A DNA stretch of 64,000 nt from Daphnia pulex (GCF_021134715.1 NC_060020.1:8928001-8992000); one strand, 5' to 3'. Counted from the first letter of the stretch, positions 25,304-38,182 are shown. Notes: generated by a model not told the origin, from the sequence alone. Program-made: numbers and translations.

Positions 25304-26003
25304 CATAGTAGAAGAGGGGGTGGTACAGTCACTCAGTATAAATTTCCCGTAAGGCTAGATCGGCTAGATCCTCGGTTTTTCAGATTTTTTAAAAAGTCCT
25401 TTGCTTCGATAAATGGTGTTGCCCCCACGCGTAGCGTTACTGAATCGCGTTTCTCCCATAAATATTCCCTCTTGGTTACCAAGGGGGTCTAAGCAGTAGG
25501 CACCACTTATTTCCTACTCTGAGCTGCAACCATTTCTCGCCAATAACTTCTAAACGGTACTTTGTTTTTTAATCTATAATTTGTAATTCATGGGAACACG
25601 ATGAACGAACGCGTTTTCCGGGAAAAATGGGCGGAGCTACACACTCCAAATTAACAGGGTTCGCCGACTTCCCCAGCTGATATCTAGACCATTCCCCAAC
25701 GAGCGCTGCGCCCCAAGCGGTCGGTTACATCAACAAAGTGGTTAACTATTTCACTTTGGAAAAATGTCGGTGTAGATGACGCTCTCTACAATTTTCCTGA
25801 ATTTTCGCCGCGAATACTAGAAAATACGTTTTACTTACATGGTTCTGCTGTTCACAGCAGTCGGGCGGGCCACTTCTCTCCCTTTATCTCCAGTTCTCTC
25901 ACATTGACAGTTTGATACTATTCTTAGTTCCATTATTTGTTTTACTTTCGTAAATCGTTTTGTTATTCATTGTTGTTGCTTGTTAGAGCAGCTTTCCCAT
26001 CTA

Positions 26004-26747
26004 CCCTACTAGCACACATTGTCCATAGGACGTCCATTGGATATCCGACGGTCCATTTTCCGTTTGTCCGTTTAGCGTTAGCTACGGATATCCTATGGAT
26101 GGTATATTTTGATCCAGATAACGGTTAGTCGCGGATGGTCATACTGGGATGTCCTATGGATGTCCATCTGGTACCAATCTCGGATGTGAAGTCAGCCGTA
26201 CATTCGTGATGAGTATTGGACATCGTATGGATATCAGACTAAGGATCTGAAACGAACGATTAACTTCAAATCCCAGATTGGTACCGATGGACATCCATAG
26301 GACATCCCAGTATGGACCGTGTTTTCTTGATCCAAACATTCCATCCATAGGATATCCGTAGCTGACGCTAAACAGACGGACGGTTTTCGTTCACAGGATA
26401 TCCATAGAACGTCCTGTGGACATTGTGTGCTAGTAGGGAAGCTTGAATATCCCCTTTGTTTCAAATTAAAAAGAACAAGTATAGCATGGATGCATAGCAC
26501 TGGCATGGCATTCTGGAGTCCGGGGTTCGATCCCCGATGAAGTTAGATCTTTTATTTTTTCCCAAATTTTTAACTGATATCAAAGACGTCCGTTTTTCGG
26601 ACGTCCATGGATATCCAAAGTTGGACGTCCACAGGAGAGGACATTAGTATATCCTTTAAACATCCATAGGACGTCCAACTGGGACATCCAACTGGATCGG
26701 CTCTGACATCCATAGTATATCCTATGGATATCTCTGTGCTAGTAGGG
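26004..26747. mobile_element. Palindromic element with CCCTACTAGCACA termini, nested
   Basis: CCCTACTAGCACA at 26004 is mirrored by TGTGCTAGTAGGG ending at 26747, flanked on both sides by TA, as expected of a TA target duplication. A third, internal inverted copy of the terminus ends at 26437. The inside is built from many copies of short ATAGGA-TATCC / ATAGGA-CGTCC motifs on both strands, so it can fold extensively. No protein frame of note. The dense sequence-motif reiteration is unusual for a simple MITE. Confidence 0.7.
26490..26540 (+). repeat. tRNA-like fragment with perfect B box
   Basis: GGTTCGATCCC within CGGGGTTCGATCCCCG (26521-26536) matches the tRNA T-arm / pol III B box. Upstream sequence (TAGCATGGATGC) only loosely resembles a D arm, and I cannot fold a complete cloverleaf. 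Probably a tRNA-derived repeat remnant, not a functional tRNA. Confidence 0.4.
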
Positions 26748-27705
26748 TACACTGAATTCCTTGCCGATCCTGGAACATTGCTCTTCGCCGTGGAGAGGCT
26801 AAATATGACGATAACAATCCCAAAGCGAAAATTATATTCAAATTCAGATCTTCAACGTTTAACTCATAAATCGGAATTCCATTGGCATACATAATAGACA
26901 GGCGCCGTTTTTTTAATTTTTTCGGCTTTTTGACAATTTCAATGTTTGGCTTTTCTCGACGATTTTAAAAATCGAAAACGGCGAGTTCAGGTTAGGTTAG
27001 GTTACTTGGTGTCTACTCGGGCACTCGAATTTTCGGACCTGATTCTCCATGCAACAAACCACTGATAGATCGTAAAAAACATTTTATCTGGATACTGAAA
27101 TACAATTACAATACAAAAAAAAAATTAGGCAACCATAATATGTGAAAGCATGAAACGCCGACGCCAGACTAAGTCCCACGAAAAACGCTACTAACACACA
27201 TGAATCTTAATATCTCACAGACATACCGACAGCCTCAAAACGATACCTTCAGTAACCAAGATGGACCAACCGTGGCGCGGCAGCTTCATATTTAGCGATT
27301 TTTAAAATACGTTTAAGGATTGGATAATCAAGTTGGGAGAGCGGGGGTTTGTCAAAGGAGAAGTCGTAGGTTCAAAACAGAAAAGTTTATATTTTTTTTC
27401 AAACATTTTTCTTTGTTTTTTCTATATTTAAAGCGAAATTGATAGAATACCTAATTCTGTAAATAATGCGAGTTTTGTCACATATTTTTTACAAAATCCG
27501 AATTTGTTTCTTTGGCAAGGGAAGAAACGTGTTCAAACATAGTTCTGAAGAAAATCCTCAAGGTGTAACTACCGTGTATCGAATCGACCTAGGATTTAGC
27601 TTTACGGGAAACTTCTACAGAGTGACTGTACCACACCCTCTTCTACTATGACATAAGTAATAAGAAACAAGAAATATAACTTAAGAAACAAAAGAAATAC
27701 TTTAT

Positions 27706-27721
27706 GGGGGGGGGGGGGGGG
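27706..27721 (+). repeat. Poly(G) run of 16
   Basis: Sixteen consecutive G just outside the right end of the 25.3-27.65 kb inverted-repeat element; a prime site for length error or G-quadruplex formation. Confidence 0.9.
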
Positions 27722-27867
27722 AAATCTGACTGTTTTACAAAGAAAATATTCACAAAATTTCTCCTGTATAATTTACACTGTTGAAAATGTCAGTTAATTT
27801 AAATGAGGCAACTTTTTAAAGTTTTTTCCCCTTTGGTGACAATCACATACTAATAGACCACGAAAGG

Positions 27868-29400
27868 ACATTTCCACCCCGCGCGCCTTTTTCTCTGTTG
27901 AACAGAGAAATCACTCGCTTATAAGGGGGCTACAACCCGGCGTGGGTGGAAAGAGAGGAGAAGAACGGGCCAACAAATTAATTCAGTTTTCAATTCCAAA
28001 ATGCGAAGTATCTGACGCAATATGACGCGAAAATCTGAAAATGAAGACTGTTGTTCAGCTTGGAAAGTTCTTCATTTCAGAGTTTTCCGCGTCTTCCTAG
28101 CTCTACCCGTTCATTAGTTATTCCCCTTCAAAGTACCCTAATTTGCATGGAGCACTATAGCGTGTTCCCAAACTTAGGGATCAATTTAAAACCTACCCTC
28201 CCCTTGATAAAAAAAATCTGAAAAAAATCAGCTTATTGCTACCCATAATGGCTATGGCCAAAAAAAATTTCGTCGTGATCTGACAAAAATTGGATTTTTG
28301 GGAACGCCGACAAAAAACGCATTTTTCCCCATAAGATTCTCTGGCGCGCGCTCGTGCGTTCCCAAACTTCGGGTAGTTACTGTATTGATTTATAAATGAG
28401 CTTAGATATTCCCCATATTGTATGAATTATCTATAAATTACTTTATCAAACCCCCTTTTCCCCATTTTCAGGCTCATTTCTGTTAATCTTTTACCGCTGT
28501 TCATGGAAATAGTTGCCAAAAAGTGCGGTAAAAATCAGTACCATTTGTTCTCTCTCAATGCAGCGTTGAACAATTCTCTGAATTGGGCCTGAAATAGGGA
28601 AGAGGGGTTTTAATCGTTTTAATGCAGTAATTTATGGATCGTGTCGGACTGTCGGTGCATTATTCAAACCAAACGGCAATCGTAGTAACTTGCGCAAACC
28701 ATTGGGGGAACCAAGCGCCCTTTTTCACGTGTTGGAGTTAGCAACAGGTACTTGTCTGCTCCAACTCATTAGATCAAAATTTGAAAAATTCCGTGTGCCA
28801 GCTAGACGATAAAAAAACATCGACCATTTAGGGTAAAAGATACAAGTCTCCTTTCGTCACGGAATTTAAATCAATATATAAGCTGTAGTCACCTGATTTT
28901 TTCTTTACTTGGACCACCCTCTCATGGACTAAAGGGCGGCGTATAATATTTTGTTTCAGTACCTCGACGATTTTTTTATTGATTATCTTTCTTGGGGGGT
29001 TAGAATTAAGCTGATTTTTTTAGGATTTTCCAATCATAGGGAGGATAGGTTTTTGAACGAAGCATAAGTTTGGGAACGCTCCGTGGACTTATATGTAAAT
29101 TAGACTACTTTAAAGGGTTATAATTAGATAACGGGTAAAACTAGAACAACGCAGAAAACCTTAAATGATGAGCTTCATAAGCTCTATAACACCCTTTGTT
29201 TTCATATTTTTTGCATGAGATTCAAAGTAGTAAATTCTTAATTGAAAATAGATTTAATTTTTTACCCGTTCTATTCCCTTTCTTCCCCCTTCTTTCAACC
29301 CAAGCGGAGTTGTCGCCCTCTCGCGCGCGTCATTTCTCTCTTTAACAAAGAAAAAGGCGCGTGGTGTGGAAATGGGGGGATCGCCCAGCTATGGAAGAAC
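27868..29400. mobile_element. Fold-back element with >300-bp inverted arms
   Basis: Left arm from GGACATTTCCACC (27868) and right arm ending GGTGTGGAAATG (about 29370) are inverse copies over about 300 bp. Matching landmarks are the GCGCGCCTTTTTCTCTGTTGA segment against its mirrored AAAGAAAAAGGCGCG, the CTACCCGTT blocks (28104; mirrored near 29139), and GTTCCCAAACTTA (28154) against TAAGTTTGGGAAC (29066). A further GCGTTCCCAAACTT copy lies at about 28359. The ~900-bp centre has no long ORF. Likely a non-autonomous DNA transposon. Confidence 0.65.
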
Positions 29401-29569
29401 TTCTAATATGTGCAATAAGAACTCCTCCAGGAGCAACATATAAGTCCAAACAATTAAAGCTTGTCAGGAAGGAGATTTCTGCAAATTAGAGATCCTACCT
29501 TCTGATTTTAAATACCTCTGATACCGCAAAGTACTTGATCATCTACTTCCCTTACTTCTTGCTTCACTA

Positions 29570-30770
29570 CACAGCAGCGGCAAACCACTTAAATTTAAGT
29601 CTTTAAGGAAGATAATAACACTAAAAAATTTCAGTGTCCTATTTTTCCCACTTAAACCTTATTTTCCCTACTTAATGCACTATTTCCCCACTTAAAACTA
29701 ACAATTTGTGTTACTTAATCAATTTAAGTGAGAAAATTACTGATTAAGTAAGAAAATCATTAAGTGGTTTGGAAAATTTTAAGTCTTTAAGTTAGGAAAC
29801 TACAGTTTAAGTGAGATACAGCCATTAAGTAGTTGATTTTTTAAATTGTTTAAGTGATTGGATGGGACTTATAATAACATTCATTTGAAATAATATATTG
29901 TTTCATCAGCGCTTACTAATAGGCTATACATTACTGGATATGGTAGTGATTATAGGCCCAATGTGAATAAAACCCAATTTTATGACTGTTAAGGAACTTT
30001 AAAACCGAGTTCTGTTTCCGCTGTAATGCAAGCAAAAGTTTGTTTTGTCCTTAGAACACAGGAACTCCTATCTTCTTCGAAATAACAGGTTTCCAGAAGC
30101 TCCATGACCAACCCAGTACCTTTTTTTATTTTCACTTGATGTTAATTCGGCCATGCACTCTCCAAAAAGAAGGGGGGGGTTTAGTTTATTAGCAGACATA
30201 TCCCCAAGAAATACGGTGTCAGTTGCGCAAGTTCTTCCTGCAATCTGGAATTTTTTTGCAAAATGTAAGTTTCAGTATAACTGTATGATTTAACGGTGTC
30301 GTATTAAATTATAATTTGAAACGAAATCTGTCAACAGTTTTCGGGTATCGAAAACGGGAATTATTATTTTTCTCTAAATTATTCGATTAATTTCGGAACT
30401 GAAAATATTGTCTAGTCTGTGGAAAATATTTTTTATTCGATGTTCTGCAATTTAAACGGTCTGGAAGAAGTTAGGGACAATATTTCTGAAGACATGTTAA
30501 GTTATACATCGTGGCCGAAGGTGGCTAGTAAGAACTGCAAAGTTATATATAGTCAAATGGTCTAGTGGTTAGCGAGTCGAGCTAAGAGTTCAAAGGTCAT
30601 AGATTCGAGTCTGGCAGGGAACACATTTTCTATCAAGTAGGTTGCTTAAATTTAAATAGTTTAAAATTTTAAGTGGGAGGGAAATTTTAAGAAGGATAGA
30701 CCGTTAAGTATTTTCCGCACTTTTAAGTGGTTTAATCTTACTGACTTTAAGTGGTTTCTCGCTGCTGAAT
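29570..30770. mobile_element. CACAGCAGCGG-terminus DNA transposon, short copy
   Basis: Begins CACAGCAGCGGCAAACCAC at 29570 and ends with a slightly decayed inverse (GGTTTCTCGCTGCTGAAT) at 30770. Its first ~140 bp are nearly identical, inverted, to the last 140 bp of the copy at 31542-33503, and its right end matches that copy's left end. The two elements are therefore the same family in opposite orientation. Subterminal DNA carries many CCACTTAA/TTAAGTGG motifs. No transposase frame is present, so it is non-autonomous. Confidence 0.75.
30553..30622 (+). repeat. Degenerate tRNA-like sequence (tRNA-Glu-like D arm)
   Basis: ATGGTCTAGTGGTTAG (30557-30572) matches the pol III A box/D arm of tRNA-Glu-type genes. 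AGATTCGAGTCT (30601-30612) is a B-box-like T arm at the proper distance. The anticodon stem does not pair, so this is a pseudo-tRNA or SINE head. It lies inside the short transposon copy. Confidence 0.45.
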
Positions 30771-31541
30771 AGTAATGATACTAACTAGCTGGGAAACAGT
30801 TTTTCAATAACCTGACAGTAAGTTTACATGTTAAATTTTCCAATTATTCCCATGAAAAATATGATCAAAACCATTTTCTGCTAGATCAGAAAGGTAAATC
30901 CAAGTGAAGAAAATTCATGGATTTTAGAGTTTACTCTCACATATCCGAAAAGTTGGGTTCCTCCAACCCAACACAATGGGTTCACTGAGCTCAATACCTT
31001 AATAAAAAAAGTTAAACATGTGGAGAAAAATCCTCGTCAAAAACAGAAAAATCTGTCCCCATAAGGCATTTTTTAAATTTTAAAGGTGTGTATTCGCCGA
31101 TGGCGAATGCACTTTATTGTCAAGACAGAGTAAAATACAAAAGTTAAACTGATATGAAGCAGAGATAAAATAAGGACAAGAAAAGGGGGTAGGTAGAAGA
31201 AGGAACCAAGAATAAAAATTAGGCAGGAGAAGGAGCGAAAGATCTGGAGGAAAACTGGGGTTCTAAAAAAAGAGGAGTGGGACGGCTCGCGATATTTTTG
31301 TAGAGGAGAGCATTCCGGCTGTCTGACTGAGTGAAATCTGCCCCATAAGGCATAAATAAAAAAACACGTTTTTTAGCAGATCTTTTATCTAAGTACAAAA
31401 TATTCAACTATCAAGATGGATTTCAGAACTAATATATTATACAAGTTTTTAGCGATCACATTTTCATCTTTCTTCATTTTCCTTGAGTTTATTCAACGGA
31501 CAAGAAATTATTAGGAATTTAGCAAAAAAAGGAAAAATATA

Positions 31542-33503
31542 CACAGCAGCGGAAAACCACTTAAAGTCAGTAAGATTAAAACACTTAAAACTGCGAAAAA
31601 GACTTAACAGGTTTTTTACTTAATTTTTTTCCCCACTTAAAATATTAAATAACTTAATTTTACGTAACCTACTCGATACATTTAAGTAACTTTATATTAC
31701 TTAATTAACACAGAAATTTCCCACTTAAAATTTAGTTCGATATTAATACAAAATTATAAAAGCAATATATAGTTCCGTCAATTGTATATTAAACAAACAA
31801 AAAGTTACAAACATTAAGATTTTGAAAAGAATTGATTAAATTTGGAAAAAAAAGTTTGAAAAATGAATTGAATTACTTGAACGGGGTAAAGTCGAAATAC
31901 ATGTACGGTCTAACAGTTCTAACAGGCTATAGTTAGCGGGATAACGGATATCAGACTTCCACAGAGGTTCAACTAGCATCGTCATCTTCTGAAGGAACGC
32001 TCTGTAGATAAAGCCGCCCGACTTGTACAAGTGTAAGAAATTTTTCCTTAAATTGGTCTTCAAGAACATCAGCAAGTTTGAATCCATCCCGTAAAACCTG
32101 GATATTTATAGTGTTGGACAGACTTGTAATTACTTTGAACGATCAATACATTTAAATTTGAATATTACCAAATTGATGTGATTGTAAACTGGAATTGAAG
32201 CAATTATTTATACTAAAGATGGGTTTACGAGAGCCCCAAACTGCTTCCGCCTGTCCACAAACTCGTTAATATAAATAACGTCCAGTGTTGTCTGCTGCTG
32301 CCTCGGAGTTGGCTGACCATCAACTTGTGTTAAAAAAGCAGCCAAACTAACATCTTGCTCTTGAAGGCGCTCCATGAAGAAACGTTTCTCCTGGTTCCCC
32401 TTTAATTTCAACCTAGAGGAATGTTTGGCATACCCTCTCTTGTTACCAAGATATCTTCCGATTCTTGATTTTATTGATTTCTAAAAAGACAAAAAAGGGT
32501 TTTAATGAAAAGATGCATCGAGATTTAAAAACATAAGAAATAAGAATTATACCCAAGGAACAACCGTCTTATTTCGGGATCTCCTAATGCGATCCTCAAA
32601 TTCAGGATACTGCTCCACTATTAGCTGTCCGTAGAGGTTGAGAGTCGCTTTAGACGGATATGGGTGAAATGTGTGCAGATGTTCGCTGTGATGATTCACG
32701 AAATCCACATAATGGTTTAGAAGCTTCCCACTAGCCTTGGCAGCTTTGAGTAACTCTGACAGCTCTGGAAGAGGGAAAGGACCCTGTACTTCAGGGATAA
32801 CTATTACATCTGCCAAAGTGAAAAATTGTTAGCTTTTCGAGTCACAATAAACATTACATGGTAGCACTCAATAAATCACTGATAGATTACAACCTACCAA
32901 ACTCTTCAATGGCCGAGCTGCTAATAGTAGAGTGTTCACATCATCAGTTGAACATTCACTTGTTGAAGTTCCGACTTCACCTGACACATCAAACTCCAAG
33001 ATATCCTTGGTTGTTGCCAGCAATCCAACTAAGTAATGAAAAGAAACAAATAGTGAAACAACAATAAATAAAACAACAAAAAACATTAGTACTTGTTGTC
33101 GGTGGATGTAAATCCACAAACTTTGAAGTTGACAACAAACTGTTAGCGTCAAGATTGCTGTGTAAGGGCTGCATGGCAGACTGTATAGCTGGCAAAACTA
33201 GAAATCAAAGACTTAAAGAATACAAGCCAAATACTATCATAGTTATTGAATAACTTGGAACTTACTTTGTTGTTGTCGCAGCTTGGCAACTACAGTTGAA
33301 CAAGATTCACTGGTAGAAGTTCCGGCTTCACCTGACCTATCAAACTCCAAGATATCCTATAGCACAAATTGTTAGTTTTAAGTGGGGAAATAGTGCGTTA
33401 AGTAGGGAAAGTAAGGTTTAAGTGGAAAAAATAGGACACTGAAATTTTTTAGTGTTATTATCTTCCTTAAAGACTTAAATTTAAGTGGTTTGCCGCTGCT
33501 GTG
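31542..33503. mobile_element. CACAGCAGCGG-terminus DNA transposon, coding copy
   Basis: Intact terminal inverted repeats: CACAGCAGCGGAAAACCAC at 31542 and GTGGTTTGCCGCTGCTGTG ending 33503, each flanked by TA. 1962 bp. A split protein-coding region on the minus strand fills most of it. The CACAG start recalls CACTA/Chapaev-type ends, but the superfamily cannot be fixed from this alone. Confidence 0.75.
31836..33358 (-). pseudogene. Split ORF of the CACAGCAGCGG element (unknown family)
   Basis: Minus-strand coding blocks separated by apparent short introns. Two related blocks at 33358-33270 and about 33010-32883 both contain DILEFD-SGE-GTSTSE, an internal duplication. A block at 32812-32549 follows (VIVIPEVQGPFPLPELSELL; LNLYGQLIVEQYPEFEDRIR). 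Then come blocks at about 32480-32212 (FMERLQEQDVSLAAFLTQVD; NEFVDRRKQFGALVNPS) and about 32090-31870 (LLELLDRTCISTLPRS). The LYGQLIVEQYPEF motif recalls SAMD3-like proteins that are multicopy in fish and crustaceans; I am unsure of this. No recognisable transposase catalytic motif. I could not make every junction phase agree, so it may be broken. Confidence 0.45.
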
Positions 33504-36500
33504 TAGATAATAGTTTCCCAATTAAAGTTTATTTTTTTTCATTTCGTTTGCCTTAACTCTTGAATTGTTAAGTCAAGTTCTAACAAATTCCCCCAAAATC
33601 TTAAAGCACATAAAATTTTTCAACATTCCCTAAAATGAATAAAATAACGATTTTGGATTTGTTGGTGCATTGCCCCTCTATCCCGAGAAAGTGAATCAGA
33701 GAAAGTGACTGACGCGTACCCCCCCCCTTTTTTTTGTAAACGCACTCCTGCGGAATCCGCCATGTTTCCACCTTCTTCGTGTACTTTTGAGTGTTTTGCA
33801 TAGGGGATAGAAGAGGGTGTCGCGAAAAAATATTCGTGAAACGTTTCCAGTTAACAGAAGACAACTAGGAATAATTTAATGTGAAAGGTAATTGAACAAG
33901 CTAATGCATAGAATTTTCATTGATCATTTTATAACTGGTGAATGAACTTTATTGGTTTCAAATTCCAGTGAACTGAAACAAATAGAAGAGGGAGCTAGGA
34001 GAATTTTTTTTTATTTTGATGGCTATTTCTTCACAACTGTGCAAGTGCATCAGTTAATCATTTCTTTTTAACATACATTTTAATGATATTTCTTCCTCCA
34101 GTTATAGAAACAGAAGAAGATTGCATTACAACATGATGTCGAACGATCAGGCGTAAACTCTCTGCCACTGGTTTTGTAAATATTGCTAAAATTTTGGTAG
34201 CGGATAGTAAGTGAGGTGTTGAGTGCAATGAAATCGAAGAAATGTCGATTTTTCCACCAGAAGAGGAAGTAGAAAAACTGTTTGCTCACTTCTTTAACCC
34301 TTCGTGGCTGTTTGTCTCTAACTGACGCTGTTTCTTTTCTCTTGTTCGTGTGACTCCGTTTAAATTCCCCGTAATTTCTACTTCCACTTAATTTGCTTCG
34401 ATATGTTTGGTTTTCGACATTTTTCTAGCAAAGAACATTTTTCTTGTATAAAAAATATGCAATACTGGGTAAAAGGTGCCATCTCGACGACGGTAATTAT
34501 TAACGGCTTTAGGGTTTGCAAATGAATAGTGTCCGAAAAACGCGTTCAATGTTCTGATTCTTACCTGGCAGAGACGCAGTAAAACCGAGTCAGAGGGAAG
34601 GTTAAAAAATGCTGACTACACGTAGCAGAGTGAGATAGGTCGAGCAAACTTGTTGTGTGACCCATACTTACTTCCTGATGGTTTATTTGAAAAGTTAAAG
34701 AATGGTTGTTAGAATGTAATCACTCGCTTTGGAAGTTGCATCCTCAAAATAAAGGAAAAGTTGAACCATGAAACTACACGGAAGACATTAAATCTGAAGA
34801 TTCAGATGATTGAAAAGCAGTAATAGAAAAAAAGATCATTTCCGACATAACCAACTAAACATTGACACTAGTCAAACGACCAATTGACAGGAATTTAGTT
34901 GGAAGTAATGGGCATTCAAGAAACAACGGGTACACTGAAGTTGAAGAACGTAACGAAGTTAGGTTTGTTGCTTAAAGCTGCTTATTGCACAATGCTACAG
35001 CCATAATACAAGGGAACTTTGTCTTCGGTCGTGAAATATAATGCTTTTTGCACTATTCTGGCTATTACTTTGTATGGTATCTCTGCTCTAAACAAAAAAA
35101 GTATTTCTGATGGAGATTAAAGGGAAGAAATATTCATGGAACACTCTAAAGACTTTATTTTATTCGGAGAGGAAGACCACATATGCTTATTGAAGCTTGT
35201 ACAGCATCAAACAGGACTTACAGAATATGGAAGGAGAAAAAATCAATACCTTCCTGATCAAGTTCGGACTACGGTGAAGTTAGTTCGGTTCGCACGTGTA
35301 TATTTCCACGTAAAGTCGGGGAGCTATCATTGCTACAGATTTCTTAGATGAAGGACTTGTCATGCGTTAATTATAAACAGGTGTTGATGGACTTAATTTT
35401 AAAGAATTCGATATTCACTGTATCCCAACAACAAAATTTTTTTGACTTTTTTTGGACATATTTTTTAAGAAGCTGGTAAATAATAGTCAACTATACGTAA
35501 GGTTGGGAACACGACGAGTGTTTACTCACTTTTAACACGGCAGCTTACGGGCCGAAGTGTTCCCCTTCTTTCGCGATAACTCACGTTTGAGTTATGGCAA
35601 GAAATCTAGAACGAAGTATACAGGTTTGCATATTTGCTTATCTTTTTGTAAGGTAGGTGGATGCTTGAAAACTTAAAGTATGATGCAATTAAGGTAAAAT
35701 ATTTTCAAATATATAATTCCAGCTAGTTCACTAGTGACTAGTATACTTTTTACTTGTCTGGTAATATAGTTATATTAGTTATCCATATATACTGTATGGT
35801 TCAACCTTACTTATAAAACTAATTTGAAATAAAAATTAATTTGATTATGTTCATTCTTCACTTATTAAAAGATACAAGTATAGTCTGCAGTTTTTGTTGA
35901 TTTTGATTTCTTCACGGGTTTAGTTAATTATCCATTTACAGACTTTCAGAACAGTTGGTTTCTAAATGATTAGGGAGAGCAGTTGTAACAAACGACTCAA
36001 ACTACGACTGTAAAATTGTGCTCGCTGTCAACGACACATTTTGATTTGAAATCAAGTGTGTTAAAACTTAAAAGCTACAAGCTCTCCTTTCCCCACTAAT
36101 TTTTCATCATACTGGGAATGACAGAAAATGAAATACCTTCAATCGTTTTTGGAAGGAAATAGACTTTACTATTGAACACCCAACACATTTCCCAGAATAA
36201 ATAGATGTTCCCCTTTCGACTCATAGGCAGAAAAAAAGTTTTAAATAAACAAGAATTCTCCGTTATTTGTCCAAGCAAAAAAATTTACCCGTTTGGGGGA
36301 TCTTTTGCAGTTTTTTGGTGCAAAAATTGACCCTGAAAAAAACAGTTTTATTCGAGAGAAAAATTTTGCATTTTCGAACGAAACGGTACGGGAATCAGAA
36401 TTTTGTGCAAGCAAACTGCGGAGAACGTTTTTTTAATTTAGGGTAACATTCCGTACGGATGAATGTCAAAGAAGTTCGACTTCATTTTTATTCGAAATTG

Positions 36501-36900
36501 TTTCTTTTGAAAATCCCCGTTGCGTCTCCTTTGGCAAGCTCGCAGAGTTTTTTTTTGTTTCATGGTAGATATATATTTGTAACAGCGTCTCGGCCTCGTC
36601 ACGAACAGAAGTTTCAACAGATAATTAGATGCCATCTTATCCGCAATTGCTTGAGTCCCATTTGAAAAAGACATCAACACCCCATTAAACCACTCAGGAA
36701 TAAACGTCGATGTCGTCCACAAGCATCCCCAATCAAGCACGCTTTGCGAAAGATGAATGAGAAAATGAACGTTGATTAATACATAAGGGGTGCCATAAAG
36801 TTTTCAAAATCAATTAACAAATGCCTAAAAAGTGTAAAAGAACAAACATACTGTAGCTGAGATTTACAAAGTGATAAAAAAATTCTTTGGGGAGTACGTC
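33504..36900. other. AT-rich interval without supported gene
   Basis: Only chance-length ORFs. The 71-codon plus ORF at 35136-35351 and the minus ORFs at 33601 and 34080 show no recognisable motif, no repeat structure and no splice support. Confidence 0.4.
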
Positions 36901-36902
36901 TT

Positions 36903-37755
36903 CTAAGACATCAACAAAAAAAAAAAACCTCTAAACAAAGAAGCTTTCCTATTGCCAAATTCTTCTAATGCTATCATAACCCGGGTTATTTTATAAGGTT
37001 GTTTTATGTTCAATAGCCAGGAATTCAGCACTTTCAACTTTCCTTTGACAGACCAAGGTTTCTTGAAAAATTTTGGAAGTGTCCATAGCCTAATCATTAG
37101 TTGAAAAACGCCTTGACAGCGTGAGTGCATGTATTACGACAAACAAGCATTTATGAAATCGTACCCGAGTAAGTCGGCTAAAGGAGTTGCGCCACAGACA
37201 CCGTGGCAAGGTTTTCTTGTCGCCGGTCAGAAATCATCATGTCCTCCTTATGTTGTTCCAAATAAATACGAGTTGAACTTCTGCCCTTGGAAATGTGTTC
37301 ACCTGTAAAACAATGGTCGTTCATCTTGAAAAACGTAAACGTTAGTGTGTTTCAATTGATACCTGCATGTAAACAAAAATTGCATCCGAACTCTCCGTTG
37401 AACTGAGTAGTGTTGCGGATAAGCGGACGGGCCATTGTTACTGTAGTTATAACTAAAGACACGAACCTTGTTATGCATTCCTTTTATATTTATTTCGTCT
37501 TTCTCCAGTCTGGCCCTCTCTTTTATTATCCAATCCAAAAATGCATGCAAACGGGATTTTTGTGCCAAACCACAATGCCAACAAAATAACGTAATCCCTG
37601 CGAAGTTTGTATGGTGCTTCATTTATCGTGGCCATGAAAGGCCAAATACCGTTTTTGCTCATCTTATAAGGCTGAGCTCCATTCGTATTCCAGATCACGG
37701 TGATGGTCAGTTCGTCAATGAAACTGACCATGAGCCTCTCAAATTTTTGTTGCAA
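36903..37755 (-). pseudogene. Transposase fragment, tnp2-like family
   Basis: Minus-strand pieces in different frames. At 37755-37560 there is VSFIDELTITVIWNTNGAQP ... WPFMATINEAPYKLRRDYVI ... LALWFGTK. At 37060-36910 there is VLNSWLLNIKQPYKITRVM ... EEFGNRKASLFRGFFFLL. These blocks, in this order, resemble the NTDGA-type catalytic region and the downstream LL-IK-P-ITR ... WKASE-R region of tnp2-like transposases common in invertebrate genomes. Frames shift between them and the 5' end is missing, so it is dead. Family assignment is from memory of motif layout. Confidence 0.5.
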
Positions 37756-38182
37756 TCGCCAGAATGTAAATCTTGGATGTTGGAATCCATTTCTTGTAGT
37801 TTAATGCCGTGGTGCTCGATAAAATACACCAATTGCTTCTCGATTGTCCGTGCACACTTTTTATAAATCAGTGACCAAAAGGCTGTCGTAGTTTTATCTC
37901 TTCATGATAATCTTTCTTCATAGTCAACACTGAAGGGCATTTTTTTCGAGGGACAAAAAAAAATTTTCGTTACTTCACTCCTCAAATGGGAATATTTACG
38001 TGGGGCTCTTAAACTCTTTCACATTGGAGTGGGACGCTAACTTCGCATTGAAAAGGTGATCTTATAGAGCGCGTTTAGTAAGGTGATGCCCCAGAGAGTT
38101 TGCAATACAGAGTAGAGGCAAGTAAACTTAAACTGAGTGGGCTTCATATACTTCGTCCTGAAACACAAATAATGTATGCTAC

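Larger units (their letters stand above)
25304..27650. mobile_element. Inverted-repeat DNA transposon, non-autonomous, 2.3 kb
   Basis: The left end CATAGTAGAAGAGG at 25304 is repeated in inverse at the right end (CCCTCTTCTACTATG, ending 27650). Similarity runs inward for about 75 bp each side (left through the CCCGTAAGGCTAGATC segment, right through GATTTAGCTTTACGGG). No transposase frame is visible between. A second element (26004-26747) lies inside it. Superfamily not assigned. Confidence 0.65.

Noticed and set aside
26490..26540. Functional tRNA gene
   Set aside because: Only the T arm is convincing; no acceptor or anticodon stem pairs.
26988..27004. GGTTAGGTTAGGTTA resembles the arthropod telomere repeat TTAGG
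   Set aside because: Only about three units; too short to claim an interstitial telomeric tract.
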